Shown: piece by piece, positions 15,367 to 22,105 of the stretch
Numbering within the stretch: the first letter of the stretch is position 1
Layout: every line of letters begins with the position of its first letter
Source of the DNA: a virus
DNA: 64,000 bases
IMG/VR virus record: IMGVR_UViG_3300010885_022465
Span: 1-64,000 of that record
Strand: one strand, 5' to 3'
Notes under the pieces: model-generated
What the model was told of the DNA's origin: nothing
Databases searched by the model: none
What the model saw: the letters and a program-made list of their open reading frames with translations, nothing else
Program-made: the position numbers and the translations under genes

Positions 15367-15368
15367 TC

Positions 15369-15560
15369 ATGAAACATATATTATTAATGGGAAAGGTATT
15401 ATACATAACATCATTAGTCTTTACAATGGTGTTCTTACTAATGTTTATCATACATAGAGATATGCAATCATTCAAAGAGTTTGCAGTTACATTTATTATA
15501 AGCGTTGTGTTGCTGTTAGCAGTTGTAACAATAGAAATTTTAGAAGAAATTAAAAAATGA
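15369..15560 (+). CDS. Putative two-helix membrane protein (63 aa)
   Basis: Two hydrophobic segments (about 8-28 and 37-56) separated by HRDMQSFKEF, holin-like in topology. Its place behind a secreted RlpA-like enzyme could imply an envelope function. No family identified. Confidence 0.55.
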   Translation: MKHILLMGKVLYITSLVFTMVFLLMFIIHRDMQSFKEFAVTFIISVVLLLAVVTIEILEEIKK

Positions 15561-15631
15561 TTGTAGCCAAACTAATCCTGGCAATCATTGTAGCTACATT
15601 GTTTTCACTTCTTTATACATACAATAAATAA
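15557..15631 (+). CDS. Putative 24-aa membrane peptide
   Basis: The ATG overlaps the stop of the upstream membrane gene (ATGA) and opens MIVAKLILAIIVATLFSLLY, one membrane helix. Exact coupling supports translation. Confidence 0.4.
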   Translation: MIVAKLILAIIVATLFSLLYTYNK

Positions 15632-15637
15632 TAAATT

Positions 15638-15829
15638 ATGAGGATACATTATTCAAAGCATACAAGCAAGAGCGCAATACTTGATGACTACGCACAAAAC
15701 GTACAAATAATCGAAGCGCTGACAGAACAAATGGATAAAATAAAAGTTAAACTTAAAACCTTAAAGTCTGACAATCAGAACATTAACAAGACATATCAAA
15801 GGAGATATGGAGAGAGTATAAACAATTAA
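15638..15829 (+). CDS. Hypothetical coiled-coil protein (63 aa)
   Basis: Basic helical protein with heptad-like spacing (EALTEQMDKIKVKLKTLKS) following an AATAAATT leader. No domain recognised. Confidence 0.5.
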   Translation: MRIHYSKHTSKSAILDDYAQNVQIIEALTEQMDKIKVKLKTLKSDNQNINKTYQRRYGESINN

Positions 15830-15839
15830 ACAATAAATT

Positions 15840-16595
15840 ATGGAGACAATTAAAATTAGATGCTCAAGCATCGGTAAGATTATGACTGGAGCTACACAAG
15901 TAGGACTTACAGCAAAACAAGAAGAAACTTTAGCAGGCTTGTTAGCAAAGATTAAGCTAACAGAAAGACAAGCAGAAGAACGCGACAGATTGATTGCAAA
16001 ACGTGACGCTAAGCCCGAACTATCAGTAGGTGCTAAAACTTACGTAGAATCATTGGTTAAGGCAAATTACTTGATGTATGAGGGTGCGCAGTTATTCTCA
16101 TCTAAGGAAACGCAGAAAGGATTGATGGTAGAAGACGCTGCAATCTCTTTCTTGTCTGACTTTTACTTCGATGAATACAAGAAGAATGATGAGTATTTCT
16201 CTAACGAATACATTCATGGAACGCCCGACATCGTGCACAATAAAATCATTAAAGATGTTAAGTGTCCTTGGTCAAAAGCTACGTTTCCTATTACATTGAA
16301 AGATGCAATAAACACGGACTACGAATGGCAAGTAAGAGGTTACATGTGGCTAACAAATTCTGACATGGCAACAATAGAGTACACATTGATGGATACTCCT
16401 GAAGAGCTATGCAAGTACGAAGACCCTTTGCTTCATCAAGTATATTACCTACCTGCTGAAAAAAGAGTATTCCAAGTAGTGTATCTACATGACCAGGAAA
16501 AACAAGACATGATTAAGACGCAGGTAGAAATGTGTCAGCAATACGCAAAAGACTTTTACGATTTAATTACAGACAATCAATTACAGCAATTATGA
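15840..16595 (+). CDS. PD-(D/E)XK nuclease, YqaJ/lambda-exonuclease-like
   Basis: The order of motifs fits YqaJ-type viral recombinases: Glu98 in KGLMVEDAA, GTPD (Asp130), Asp139-Val-Lys141 (DVK) and Gln164 in EWQVRGYMWL. These metal-dependent enzymes resect double-stranded DNA 5' to 3'. With the ERF annealing protein it would make a two-component recombination system. Residues 20-60 form an inserted charged helix. At 251 residues it is of normal size. Confidence 0.8.
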   Translation: METIKIRCSSIGKIMTGATQVGLTAKQEETLAGLLAKIKLTERQAEERDRLIAKRDAKPELSVGAKTYVESLVKANYLMYEGAQLFSSKETQKGLMVEDAAISFLSDFYFDEYKKNDEYFSNEYIHGTPDIVHNKIIKDVKCPWSKATFPITLKDAINTDYEWQVRGYMWLTNSDMATIEYTLMDTPEELCKYEDPLLHQVYYLPAEKRVFQVVYLHDQEKQDMIKTQVEMCQQYAKDFYDLITDNQLQQL

Positions 16596-16798
16596 AAATC
16601 AAACACTATTTAAACAGAAACAAATATATTCAGCAAAACGTCACACTAGGCAAAGGAAAGTATGCTAACAGTTCTATCGCAGAGTTGGATACGCAATACA
16701 TATCATACGCACTAGAAACGTTTAACCTTGATGACGGCATGCGATATGTTCTTGCGCAAGAATTAGACAAACGATGTAATTTAAAACAATTCATTTAA
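16592..16798 (+). CDS. Hypothetical protein (68 aa)
   Basis: ATG at 16592 overlaps the end of the nuclease gene; the longer frame from 16532 is just nuclease sequence in another frame. The product is soluble, partly helical, without a known motif. Confidence 0.5.
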   Translation: MKIKHYLNRNKYIQQNVTLGKGKYANSSIAELDTQYISYALETFNLDDGMRYVLAQELDKRCNLKQFI

Positions 16799-16806
16799 TC
16801 ACTATC

Positions 16807-17070
16807 ATGAGCAAAAAATCAAATGTAACTGACAGGTCAAAGTTAGACCCAAGCATTGCAGAAGAAGCAGAAGTAATAGAAAAACTAAAAACGCTACCAA
16901 AGATTAACTATGAAGCGTATATGGAACTATTCAAGTCAGGACAAATAGAAAGGTTTATAAAGTTCAAACACCCTAAAGTAATCTTCTTTGACGAAGAGAC
17001 GGGTATGTTCTGTTACTACAATCCTTACTACAGAAAAATATTAAAATGTGCTGAATGGAAATCTGAATAG
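16807..17070 (+). CDS. Hypothetical protein (87 aa)
   Basis: Starts after the recurring leader TTAATCACTATC. The C-terminal half (KHPKVIFFDEETGMFCYYNPYY) is beta-like. Function unknown. It is the last gene before the pseudoknot RNA. Confidence 0.5.
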   Translation: MSKKSNVTDRSKLDPSIAEEAEVIEKLKTLPKINYEAYMELFKSGQIERFIKFKHPKVIFFDEETGMFCYYNPYYRKILKCAEWKSE

Positions 17071-17080
17071 AATTTTTTAT

Positions 17081-17088
17081 TATATTTG
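17081..17088 (+). promoter_or_regulatory. -7 box TATATTTG before pseudoknot RNA
   Basis: TATATTTGC at 17081-17089, predicted start about 17094, a few bases before the first paired segment. No TTG at -33 was found. Confidence 0.5.
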
Positions 17089-17093
17089 CAATG

Positions 17094-17187
17094 TAGTTCG
17101 CTCTCACAATATAGAACAAAAAAATTAGTATATCCCTATTTAACGAGTAACGATGTGAGAGCCGTGAAAATTAAGTAGGGTTTTTTT
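17094..17187 (+). ncRNA. Structured RNA with H-type pseudoknot and 3' poly-U
   Basis: GCTCTCACA (17100-17108) pairs perfectly with TGTGAGAGC (17154-17162), and CCCTATTTAA (17134-17143) pairs with TTAAGTAGGG (17171-17180; one G-U). The two helices interleave (A-B-A'-B'), which is pseudoknot topology, and B' is followed by T7. A -7 box lies directly upstream and no frame is present. It may be a small RNA, or a leader that controls the replication genes downstream: A/A' and B/B' could compete so that terminator helix B forms only under some conditions. No family known to me matches. Confidence 0.5.
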
Positions 17188-17230
17188 ATCACTAAATTTT
17201 GCGTGTTTTTAAATAAAATACGAATAGACT

Positions 17231-17428
17231 ATGGATGACGTAAAGTTATTGTTCTTAGGAACAAAAGAAACAGACACCAATCAAGTATCGCTAGAATTAT
17301 TTGCAACAAACAGAAACACTGTTATGATTACAATGGAATCTGATGGTATCCAGTTAATGGAAGTAAGTAAGCAGACTGCAATAAGACTAAGCAAAGAGCT
17401 TAAAAAACAAATAGCTTTACTAGATTAG
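17231..17428 (+). CDS. Hypothetical protein (65 aa)
   Basis: Beta-rich N-terminus then a helix (SKQTAIRLSKELKKQIALL). First gene after the structured RNA and immediately before the replication initiator. No function recognised. Confidence 0.5.
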   Translation: MDDVKLLFLGTKETDTNQVSLELFATNRNTVMITMESDGIQLMEVSKQTAIRLSKELKKQIALLD

Positions 17429-17430
17429 CC

Positions 17431-18174
17431 ATGGAAAAGATGCAATGGTTTAAGTTCTCAATTTCCGAATGGAAGATGGGGAAGATTCAGAAGTGCACCA
17501 AAGAAGCTAAGTCAGCCTTTATGGAGTTGTGTTGTTTGTATTGGATAAATGAAACCAAACTTTCTATTGAAGATGCAATTATCGAATGCGATGAAGAGAA
17601 CTACAGAAATTTATTATCTAAAAAAGTAATCAAGGAAGTAGATGGATTTATTAATATTTATTTTTTAGATGAACAGTTTGAAAATATACTAGAAAAATCT
17701 GTAAAGGCAAGAGAATCAGTAGAAAAGAGATGGTCAAAACGTAATACGAACGTATTACAGTCGAATAACGAACGTAATACAAACGTAATACGACCGAATT
17801 ACGAACGTAATACAGAAGAGAAGAGAAGAGAAAAAGAATATACTTTCGATTTTAAAAAATCTCTTTTGTCTTTAGGTTTTGATTCTGCTCTAGTAGATGA
17901 ATGGCTGAAAGTTCGTAAGGCTAAAAAACTTACTAATACACAAACAGCATTCAATAAGTTTGTAAAGCAAGTTGAACTTACAGGTGTAGATAAGAATTTA
18001 GTCCTAGAGAAATGTGTTGAGAAAAGTTGGGGAGGATTTGAAAGCTCCTGGATTAATCAATCTACATTTTCTAATGCTAAAGTAGAGGTTAAGATATTAG
18101 GTGTTACTGCTGACGGAGAAGAAGTCACAGACCCTTTAGTGTTTCACGTGTATAAACAAATGGGTAAATTATGA
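17431..18174 (+). CDS. Replication initiator / helicase-loader-type protein with internal origin
   Basis: The N-terminal domain (residues 1-90; MQWFKFSISEWKMGKIQKC..) resembles DUF1376/DnaT-like phage initiators, and the C-terminal part (about 137-215, ending in WGGFESSWINQ) resembles helicase-loader domains. The basic linker is an 11-residue repeat beginning RNTNV (104-114, 115-125, partial from 126), encoded by the iteron array at 17737-17813. This mirrors lambda O, where the origin lies in the linker between DNA-binding and partner-binding domains. The next gene is a DnaB-like helicase that overlaps its stop. The exact family is uncertain; the replication role is well supported by context. 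Confidence 0.75.
   Translation: MEKMQWFKFSISEWKMGKIQKCTKEAKSAFMELCCLYWINETKLSIEDAIIECDEENYRNLLSKKVIKEVDGFINIYFLDEQFENILEKSVKARESVEKRWSKRNTNVLQSNNERNTNVIRPNYERNTEEKRREKEYTFDFKKSLLSLGFDSALVDEWLKVRKAKKLTNTQTAFNKFVKQVELTGVDKNLVLEKCVEKSWGGFESSWINQSTFSNAKVEVKILGVTADGEEVTDPLVFHVYKQMGKL
17737..17813. repeat. Iteron array: 7 tandem 11-bp repeats, candidate origin of replication
   Basis: Seven contiguous 11-bp units of consensus RAACGTAATAC start at 17737, 17748, 17759, 17770, 17781, 17792 and 17803. Four contain exact GTAATAC, one its inverse GTATTAC, and two are degenerate (GAATAAC, GAATTAC) at every third position, which also gives a 33-bp/11-codon superrepeat. The one-turn spacing puts all sites on one face of the helix. 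A purine-rich tract (17814-17835) and AT-rich sequence (about 17836-17865) follow, where unwinding could start. Confidence 0.75.
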
Positions 18175-19136
18175 TACTACCATCAGGACATAGTAACGAT
18201 TACTTGGTTGACTACAAAGATGGGAAGATACAAAAGGGATTAGGTTTAGGTATTTCTTTTGATGAATACCTGCTATTCAAAAGAAGACAGTTGAATATTA
18301 TATTAGGTCATGATAACGTAGGAAAGTCTTACTGGTTTGAATGGTACATGCTAGCGCTAAGCTCTCAACACGATTTAAAGTGGACCATATGGATGGGAGA
18401 AAATTCATCAGGTCAAGTAATGAGAGATTTAATTCAGATGTATTCAGGAAAACACTTCAAGGATTTATCTTACAATGAAATAAGAAAATATGCAATAAAG
18501 ATAGAACATTGGTTTACGTTTGTATCAAACGCTAGATTGTATAAGCCACATGAACTGCTAGATATTTTCAATAGTACAAATGCAGATGGTTGTTTCATTG
18601 ACCCTTTCACAGGATTGGATAGAGGAATGACACATGCAGATAACTACGAGTTTTTAAATACCACAAGGCAGTTTTGTAATCAAACAAACAAAACAGTTTA
18701 TGTATCTACACACCCAACGTCAGAGTCAGGAAGAACAAGTATGCTTTACCCTGATGGACACATGTGGAAGGGACACCTTAGAGCACCAATGAAAGCTCAC
18801 GTAGAAGGTGGTAAACCATTCCTTAATCGTTGTGATGATATGATTGTAATACATAGACTTGTTAAGCATCAAGACATGAAGTATAGCACCATGATTGATG
18901 TTGAGAAAATTAAAGATAGAGACACAGGTGGTCAGCAAACATCATTGAACGAGCCAATACTATTTGAGTTCAATAATGGTTTAGGATTTAAGTTAGGAGG
19001 TATAGATGCTATCAAAAGAGCAAGGCAAGAGCCTGAGCAAACGTCTTTGCAAGTTCCAAGTTATCCACCACCTGTGAACTTTTACGAAACAGGAAGACAG
19101 AGTAATGAATTTGAGGATGAAGATTGTCCTTTTTAA
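18171..19136 (+). CDS. DnaB-like replicative helicase (SF4/RecA-fold)
   Basis: Only the RecA-like motor is present: Walker A GHDNVGKS (46-53), catalytic Glu in GENS (77), Walker B CFID (141-144), the STHPT strand (179-183) and a basic C-terminal motif KIKDRDTGG (246-254) that corresponds to the DnaB arginine finger region. At 321 residues it lacks a full N-terminal DnaB domain, like short phage helicases. It would unwind the fork after loading by the adjacent initiator; the ATG overlaps the initiator's stop codon. With no polymerase in the window, host replication enzymes are presumably recruited. Confidence 0.85.
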   Translation: MILPSGHSNDYLVDYKDGKIQKGLGLGISFDEYLLFKRRQLNIILGHDNVGKSYWFEWYMLALSSQHDLKWTIWMGENSSGQVMRDLIQMYSGKHFKDLSYNEIRKYAIKIEHWFTFVSNARLYKPHELLDIFNSTNADGCFIDPFTGLDRGMTHADNYEFLNTTRQFCNQTNKTVYVSTHPTSESGRTSMLYPDGHMWKGHLRAPMKAHVEGGKPFLNRCDDMIVIHRLVKHQDMKYSTMIDVEKIKDRDTGGQQTSLNEPILFEFNNGLGFKLGGIDAIKRARQEPEQTSLQVPSYPPPVNFYETGRQSNEFEDEDCPF

Positions 19137-19147
19137 AATTAAAGATT

Positions 19148-19375
19148 ATGGGAAAGATAATATTAGAGTTTGACTCAGTAGAAGAATTTATTGAAGCTCA
19201 AGATGCAGTAAATGCTCACAGATGGAAAGGTATATGTTGGGATTTAAACCAATGGTTTAGGTCAGAACTTAAATACAATGAAGACAACTTAAGCGAATCA
19301 GCTTACGATGCAATAGAGAAAGCATCAGAGAAGTTTCATGAATTACTAAATGACGAAGGATTAAAATTATTATAG
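19148..19375 (+). CDS. Hypothetical protein (75 aa)
   Basis: ATG 19148 (MGKIILEFDSVEEFIEAQDA) is chosen over 19124, which lies inside the helicase gene. The pattern 'ILEFDSVEEFxEAxxAxxxxRWKxxxWDLxxWFR' occurs in small phage and bacterial proteins of unknown function. Acidic and helical. Confidence 0.6.
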   Translation: MGKIILEFDSVEEFIEAQDAVNAHRWKGICWDLNQWFRSELKYNEDNLSESAYDAIEKASEKFHELLNDEGLKLL

Positions 19376-19376
19376 T

Positions 19377-19670
19377 ATGAACGAGTTAGAAATATTGCTT
19401 GCTCACAACTCGCTATCTGTATCTATTCAATGGCTAACAACAAAGATTGGTGTCGCTGAAAGAAGACCCGAACAAAACAAAGAGCTAATAGAATCTATGC
19501 AGTATCAAGTTGCGCTTTTACAGCAAGCAGCAAGCACATTTAGAGGGCTGGAGAAAGAATTCCGAGTCAGTAGACAGAGAAACTGTGACCTTGAGTTTGT
19601 ATCATTACAATACAAGATTAAGAATGACAAGTTAGAACAAGACAAACAAGATTTATTAAATTTAATATGA
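19377..19670 (+). CDS. Hypothetical coiled-coil protein (97 aa)
   Basis: Helical throughout with heptad-like segments and a charged C-terminal helix (KIKNDKLEQDKQDLLNLI). The stop overlaps the next ATG. No function recognised. Confidence 0.5.
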   Translation: MNELEILLAHNSLSVSIQWLTTKIGVAERRPEQNKELIESMQYQVALLQQAASTFRGLEKEFRVSRQRNCDLEFVSLQYKIKNDKLEQDKQDLLNLI

Positions 19671-19942
19671 CGTTACCATACAGGCAAAAACCATCAGTAG
19701 TTTCTATTCACATATTTAATCATTACGGGTTTAACGGAAGAGCGTCAACACTTGAGCATTTCGACATAACAGACAAAGAATTAAATGCTGTGTTAATTAA
19801 AAACATTGAGCCAAGACAACCTAATGAACGCGAATCAAAGTATCAGTATTCTCAAACAGAGGAAGAAATGCTAACAGAGTTTACGTGTACATACGATGAA
19901 CTTAGCGAAAAAGAAAAAGTAATTTATAATTTAAAACCATAA
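19667..19942 (+). CDS. Hypothetical protein (91 aa)
   Basis: Starts by ATGA overlap with the previous gene. Soluble, with an acidic C-terminus (TCTYDELSEKEKVIYNL). No known domain. Confidence 0.5.
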   Translation: MTLPYRQKPSVVSIHIFNHYGFNGRASTLEHFDITDKELNAVLIKNIEPRQPNERESKYQYSQTEEEMLTEFTCTYDELSEKEKVIYNLKP

Positions 19943-19945
19943 ACC

Positions 19946-20404
19946 ATGAGAGTAAGAAAAGAATACACAGCGCAAATAATGAATTGTTTAAATTCATTCA
20001 AAGAAGTACACAAATTAAATGGAGGTAAAGCAGTATTAAGTTTTACAAAGTTTGCACAGAACAAAGGTCTAGGTCCTTTTGAAGTACAAGCAATATTTAA
20101 GATGAAGTTAATTCAGTACGAAAAAAGAGGTTACTATACCTTGAGTTATGAGCAAGTAACAAAACAGCAGGCTAAAAAAGTTGATGCTGAAGCTAACAGG
20201 ATGCAAAAGAAATATGTTGCCAATTACAACAAAAGAATGGCAGATAAGCAAACGCAAGCTGAGCCTTTACCTACAGCAAGTCTACCTGTGGTAGAAGGTA
20301 ATATCGCTACAGTAGATTATATACCAAAAGTAAAACAGCCAGTAAAAGAACAAAGAAAAAAATCGTTCTCTATGTTGTGGGGAATGATTAAATTTGAATA
20401 TTAA
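19946..20404 (+). CDS. Hypothetical basic protein (152 aa)
   Basis: Very Lys/Gln-rich; residues 1-70 could form a small winged-helix (EVQAIFKMKLIQYEKRGYYTLSYEQV). The remainder is a flexible basic tail. A nucleic-acid-binding role is plausible from charge alone. Its 3' end contains a TAAATTTG box (20389-20396) leading into the structured RNA. Confidence 0.5.
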   Translation: MRVRKEYTAQIMNCLNSFKEVHKLNGGKAVLSFTKFAQNKGLGPFEVQAIFKMKLIQYEKRGYYTLSYEQVTKQQAKKVDAEANRMQKKYVANYNKRMADKQTQAEPLPTASLPVVEGNIATVDYIPKVKQPVKEQRKKSFSMLWGMIKFEY

Positions 20405-20530
20405 TTAATCTAAAAGGTGAGTATCTACGAGCTAGATTGAGTGAATAAATTACGCGAGAACGGAATAAAAAACCTTATTCGGGGCTAAACTTTACACCAG
20501 GTCCTATTTACGCTGGGCTCACCTTTTTTA
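20402..20530 (+). ncRNA. Multi-branched structured RNA with terminator
   Basis: A 10-bp closing helix AAAAGGTGAG/CTCACCTTTT (20412-20421/20518-20527) encloses three local hairpins: ATCTA/TAGAT (20423-20427/20433-20437), GAATAA/TTATTC (20463-20468/20475-20480) and CCAG/CTGG (20497-20500/20513-20516). The closing helix runs into U6, so it doubles as a terminator. The CCTATTTA segment in the last loop also occurs in the pseudoknot RNA at 17135. This shape suits a riboswitch-like leader for the genes downstream or a processed small RNA. No known class was recognised. Confidence 0.45.
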
Positions 20531-20542
20531 AAACTAAAAATC

Positions 20543-20782
20543 ATGAAAGAAGAATACGATTACATAAACCCTGAACATTACAAAAATGGAGGGAAAGAAA
20601 CAATACAAATGATGGAAGACATTTGGGGAGCTCAAGCATTAATCGCTCACTGCGAAATGACAGCTTTCAAGTACCGAATGAGAGTAGGGAAAAAACCTGA
20701 CCAACCTGTTGAAAGAGACCTAGAGAAAGCTAAATGGTATGAAGACAAAGCTAAAGAACTTAAAATGAATAACCCTTTTTAA
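20543..20782 (+). CDS. DUF3310-family protein (79 aa)
   Basis: Contains the DUF3310 pattern PEHYKNGGKETI...ALIAHCEMTAFKYRMRVGKK...ERDLEKAKWYEDKA, found in many phages and sometimes mislabelled nucleotide kinase. Its biochemical role is unknown. It lies directly behind the structured RNA and could be its regulated target. Confidence 0.75.
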   Translation: MKEEYDYINPEHYKNGGKETIQMMEDIWGAQALIAHCEMTAFKYRMRVGKKPDQPVERDLEKAKWYEDKAKELKMNNPF

Positions 20783-20790
20783 TCACTATC

Positions 20791-20970
20791 ATGAAAATAG
20801 AACCACAACCAAAAAACTACACAATCAACAAAGAAATGATGTTCTTTAGTGAATGGGAAAAAGTTTCTTTGTCTGACCTTGAGCAATACTTTACGATAGA
20901 GGCGTTAGCATTGCTTATTAAAAACAATTATATAATTCGAGATTCAACATCTATTAAACCTAACAAATAA
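20791..20970 (+). CDS. Hypothetical protein (59 aa)
   Basis: ATG preceded by the recurring TTAATCACTATC leader. Product MKIEPQPKNYTINKEMMFF..., acidic and helical. No known family. Confidence 0.5.
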   Translation: MKIEPQPKNYTINKEMMFFSEWEKVSLSDLEQYFTIEALALLIKNNYIIRDSTSIKPNK

Positions 20971-20971
20971 C

Positions 20972-21079
20972 ATGGAAGAGATTTACAATGAATTCGGAGA
21001 AGTAGGAGCTCCTAGTATTTACGAGATTACAAAAATTTATTATGAAAATAACGACAGCAAAAATAATCCGAGAACTTGA
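20972..21079 (+). CDS. Hypothetical small protein (35 aa)
   Basis: MEEIYNEFGEVGAPSIYEIT..., starting one base after the previous stop and overlapping the next gene. Its short length lowers certainty. Confidence 0.35.
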   Translation: MEEIYNEFGEVGAPSIYEITKIYYENNDSKNNPRT

Positions 21080-21200
21080 AAAGAAAGGGTACGGAAGTAA
21101 TTTCCTAAATGGAGATTTAGTACACGCACTTATAGCGAATACTAGAAACGTAATCGATGAGATTCTAAAAGAACAAAAAGGCTTAACAATTAAAAAGTAA
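21042..21200 (+). CDS. Hypothetical protein (52 aa)
   Basis: MKITTAKIIRELEKKGYGSN..., a basic helical protein in another frame overlapping the previous small ORF. Good initiation context (TTATTATG). Unknown function. Confidence 0.45.
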   Translation: MKITTAKIIRELEKKGYGSNFLNGDLVHALIANTRNVIDEILKEQKGLTIKK

Positions 21201-21204
21201 AGTT

Positions 21205-21384
21205 ATGACAGCAGTAGAATGGTTAGAAAAAAGATTTATAGAAACAGAAGGTAATCTATATGAAGAAGATTTTATAAAAGCCAAAGAAATGGAATTAGAA
21301 AAATTACAACAAGCGTATGAAAGAGGATTAAATGCCGCGAAACAATCTAATAATGAATTTGGCAGTATATTTAAAGAGTATTAA
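21205..21384 (+). CDS. Hypothetical protein (59 aa), MTAVEWLE-type
   Basis: Begins MTAVEWLEKRF and continues as an acidic helix (EEDFIKAKEMELEKLQQAYE). Short proteins starting T-A-V-E-W-L are common in phages of Bacteroidota, from memory, with no assigned function. Confidence 0.6.
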   Translation: MTAVEWLEKRFIETEGNLYEEDFIKAKEMELEKLQQAYERGLNAAKQSNNEFGSIFKEY

Positions 21385-21388
21385 GACT

Positions 21389-21616
21389 ATGAAAAAATAT
21401 TGTTTCACGTGTGGTAAACGATTACCACTTATAATGTACCATAGAGATGATTCTAAATATCAATTAAAATCAAATAAGGGTAAGACTATCGAATGCAGAT
21501 TTTGTACGCTTAAACGAAACTTAAACGATAAAGGGCTTATGAATAGAATAGATGGAAAATTTCAATTCGTGCCAATGACTAGGTTTGAAATAATTAAATA
21601 CTTTTTTAAAAGATGA
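21389..21616 (+). CDS. Putative zinc-ribbon protein (75 aa)
   Basis: ATG 21389 (MKKYCFTCGKRLPL) gives a CxxC...CxxC pair (CFTC, CRFC) typical of small zinc-binding proteins. The longer frame from 21332 overlaps the previous gene and is rejected as start. A nucleic-acid- or protein-binding adaptor is plausible. Confidence 0.6.
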   Translation: MKKYCFTCGKRLPLIMYHRDDSKYQLKSNKGKTIECRFCTLKRNLNDKGLMNRIDGKFQFVPMTRFEIIKYFFKR

Positions 21617-21783
21617 AATGTCCTAATTGCAAGAAAGAAACAAGTTGTGGATGCAATTCCTGTAAGGATAGACCTCACAGTTATGAGCGTAACGTTATGA
21701 AAGGAGACTTTATAACCTGTCCTTACTGCGAAAAAACAGAGCATTGCGACACCTGGTTAAACAATGAATATAAAGTATTATGA
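21613..21783 (+). CDS. Cysteine-rich zinc-finger-like protein (56 aa)
   Basis: MKCPNCKKETSCGCNSC... followed by CPYC and a further HC give four to five possible zinc-binding pairs in 56 residues. It is chained to both neighbours by ATGA overlaps. It and the zinc-ribbon gene upstream look like a co-transcribed pair. Confidence 0.6.
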   Translation: MKCPNCKKETSCGCNSCKDRPHSYERNVMKGDFITCPYCEKTEHCDTWLNNEYKVL

Positions 21784-22061
21784 AACCTCAGATATACATA
21801 GCCAACATAACGGTTACAGCAACCACAAAGGTTAGAGGTAACAGAACTGATAGCTACGACTACAACATTGAATCGTATCCAATACTTCTTCTTCAAGGCA
21901 AAATAGCATCAAGCAAATCAGCAGAAAGAATTTACACGAAAGTGTATAAAACATTTATTAATAAGAAGACATACGCTGACTATACGTTTCGTATTAAGAA
22001 GATTGATAAGGCAAAATATAGTTCAGAAATAAGTTATATTTTTGATAAAACTATACATTAG
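21780..22061 (+). CDS. Hypothetical protein (93 aa)
   Basis: Beta-rich N-terminal half (IYIANITVTATTKVRG) and basic C-terminal half. No family recognised. Confidence 0.5.
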   Translation: MKPQIYIANITVTATTKVRGNRTDSYDYNIESYPILLLQGKIASSKSAERIYTKVYKTFINKKTYADYTFRIKKIDKAKYSSEISYIFDKTIH

Positions 22062-22105
22062 TGACAACAAAAATTTGTACATTTACTAATCTTAATTTAT
22101 AAATT

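Noticed and set aside
17737-17813. CRISPR array
   Set aside because: Units are contiguous 11-mers without spacers and lie in a coding frame; no cas genes are present.
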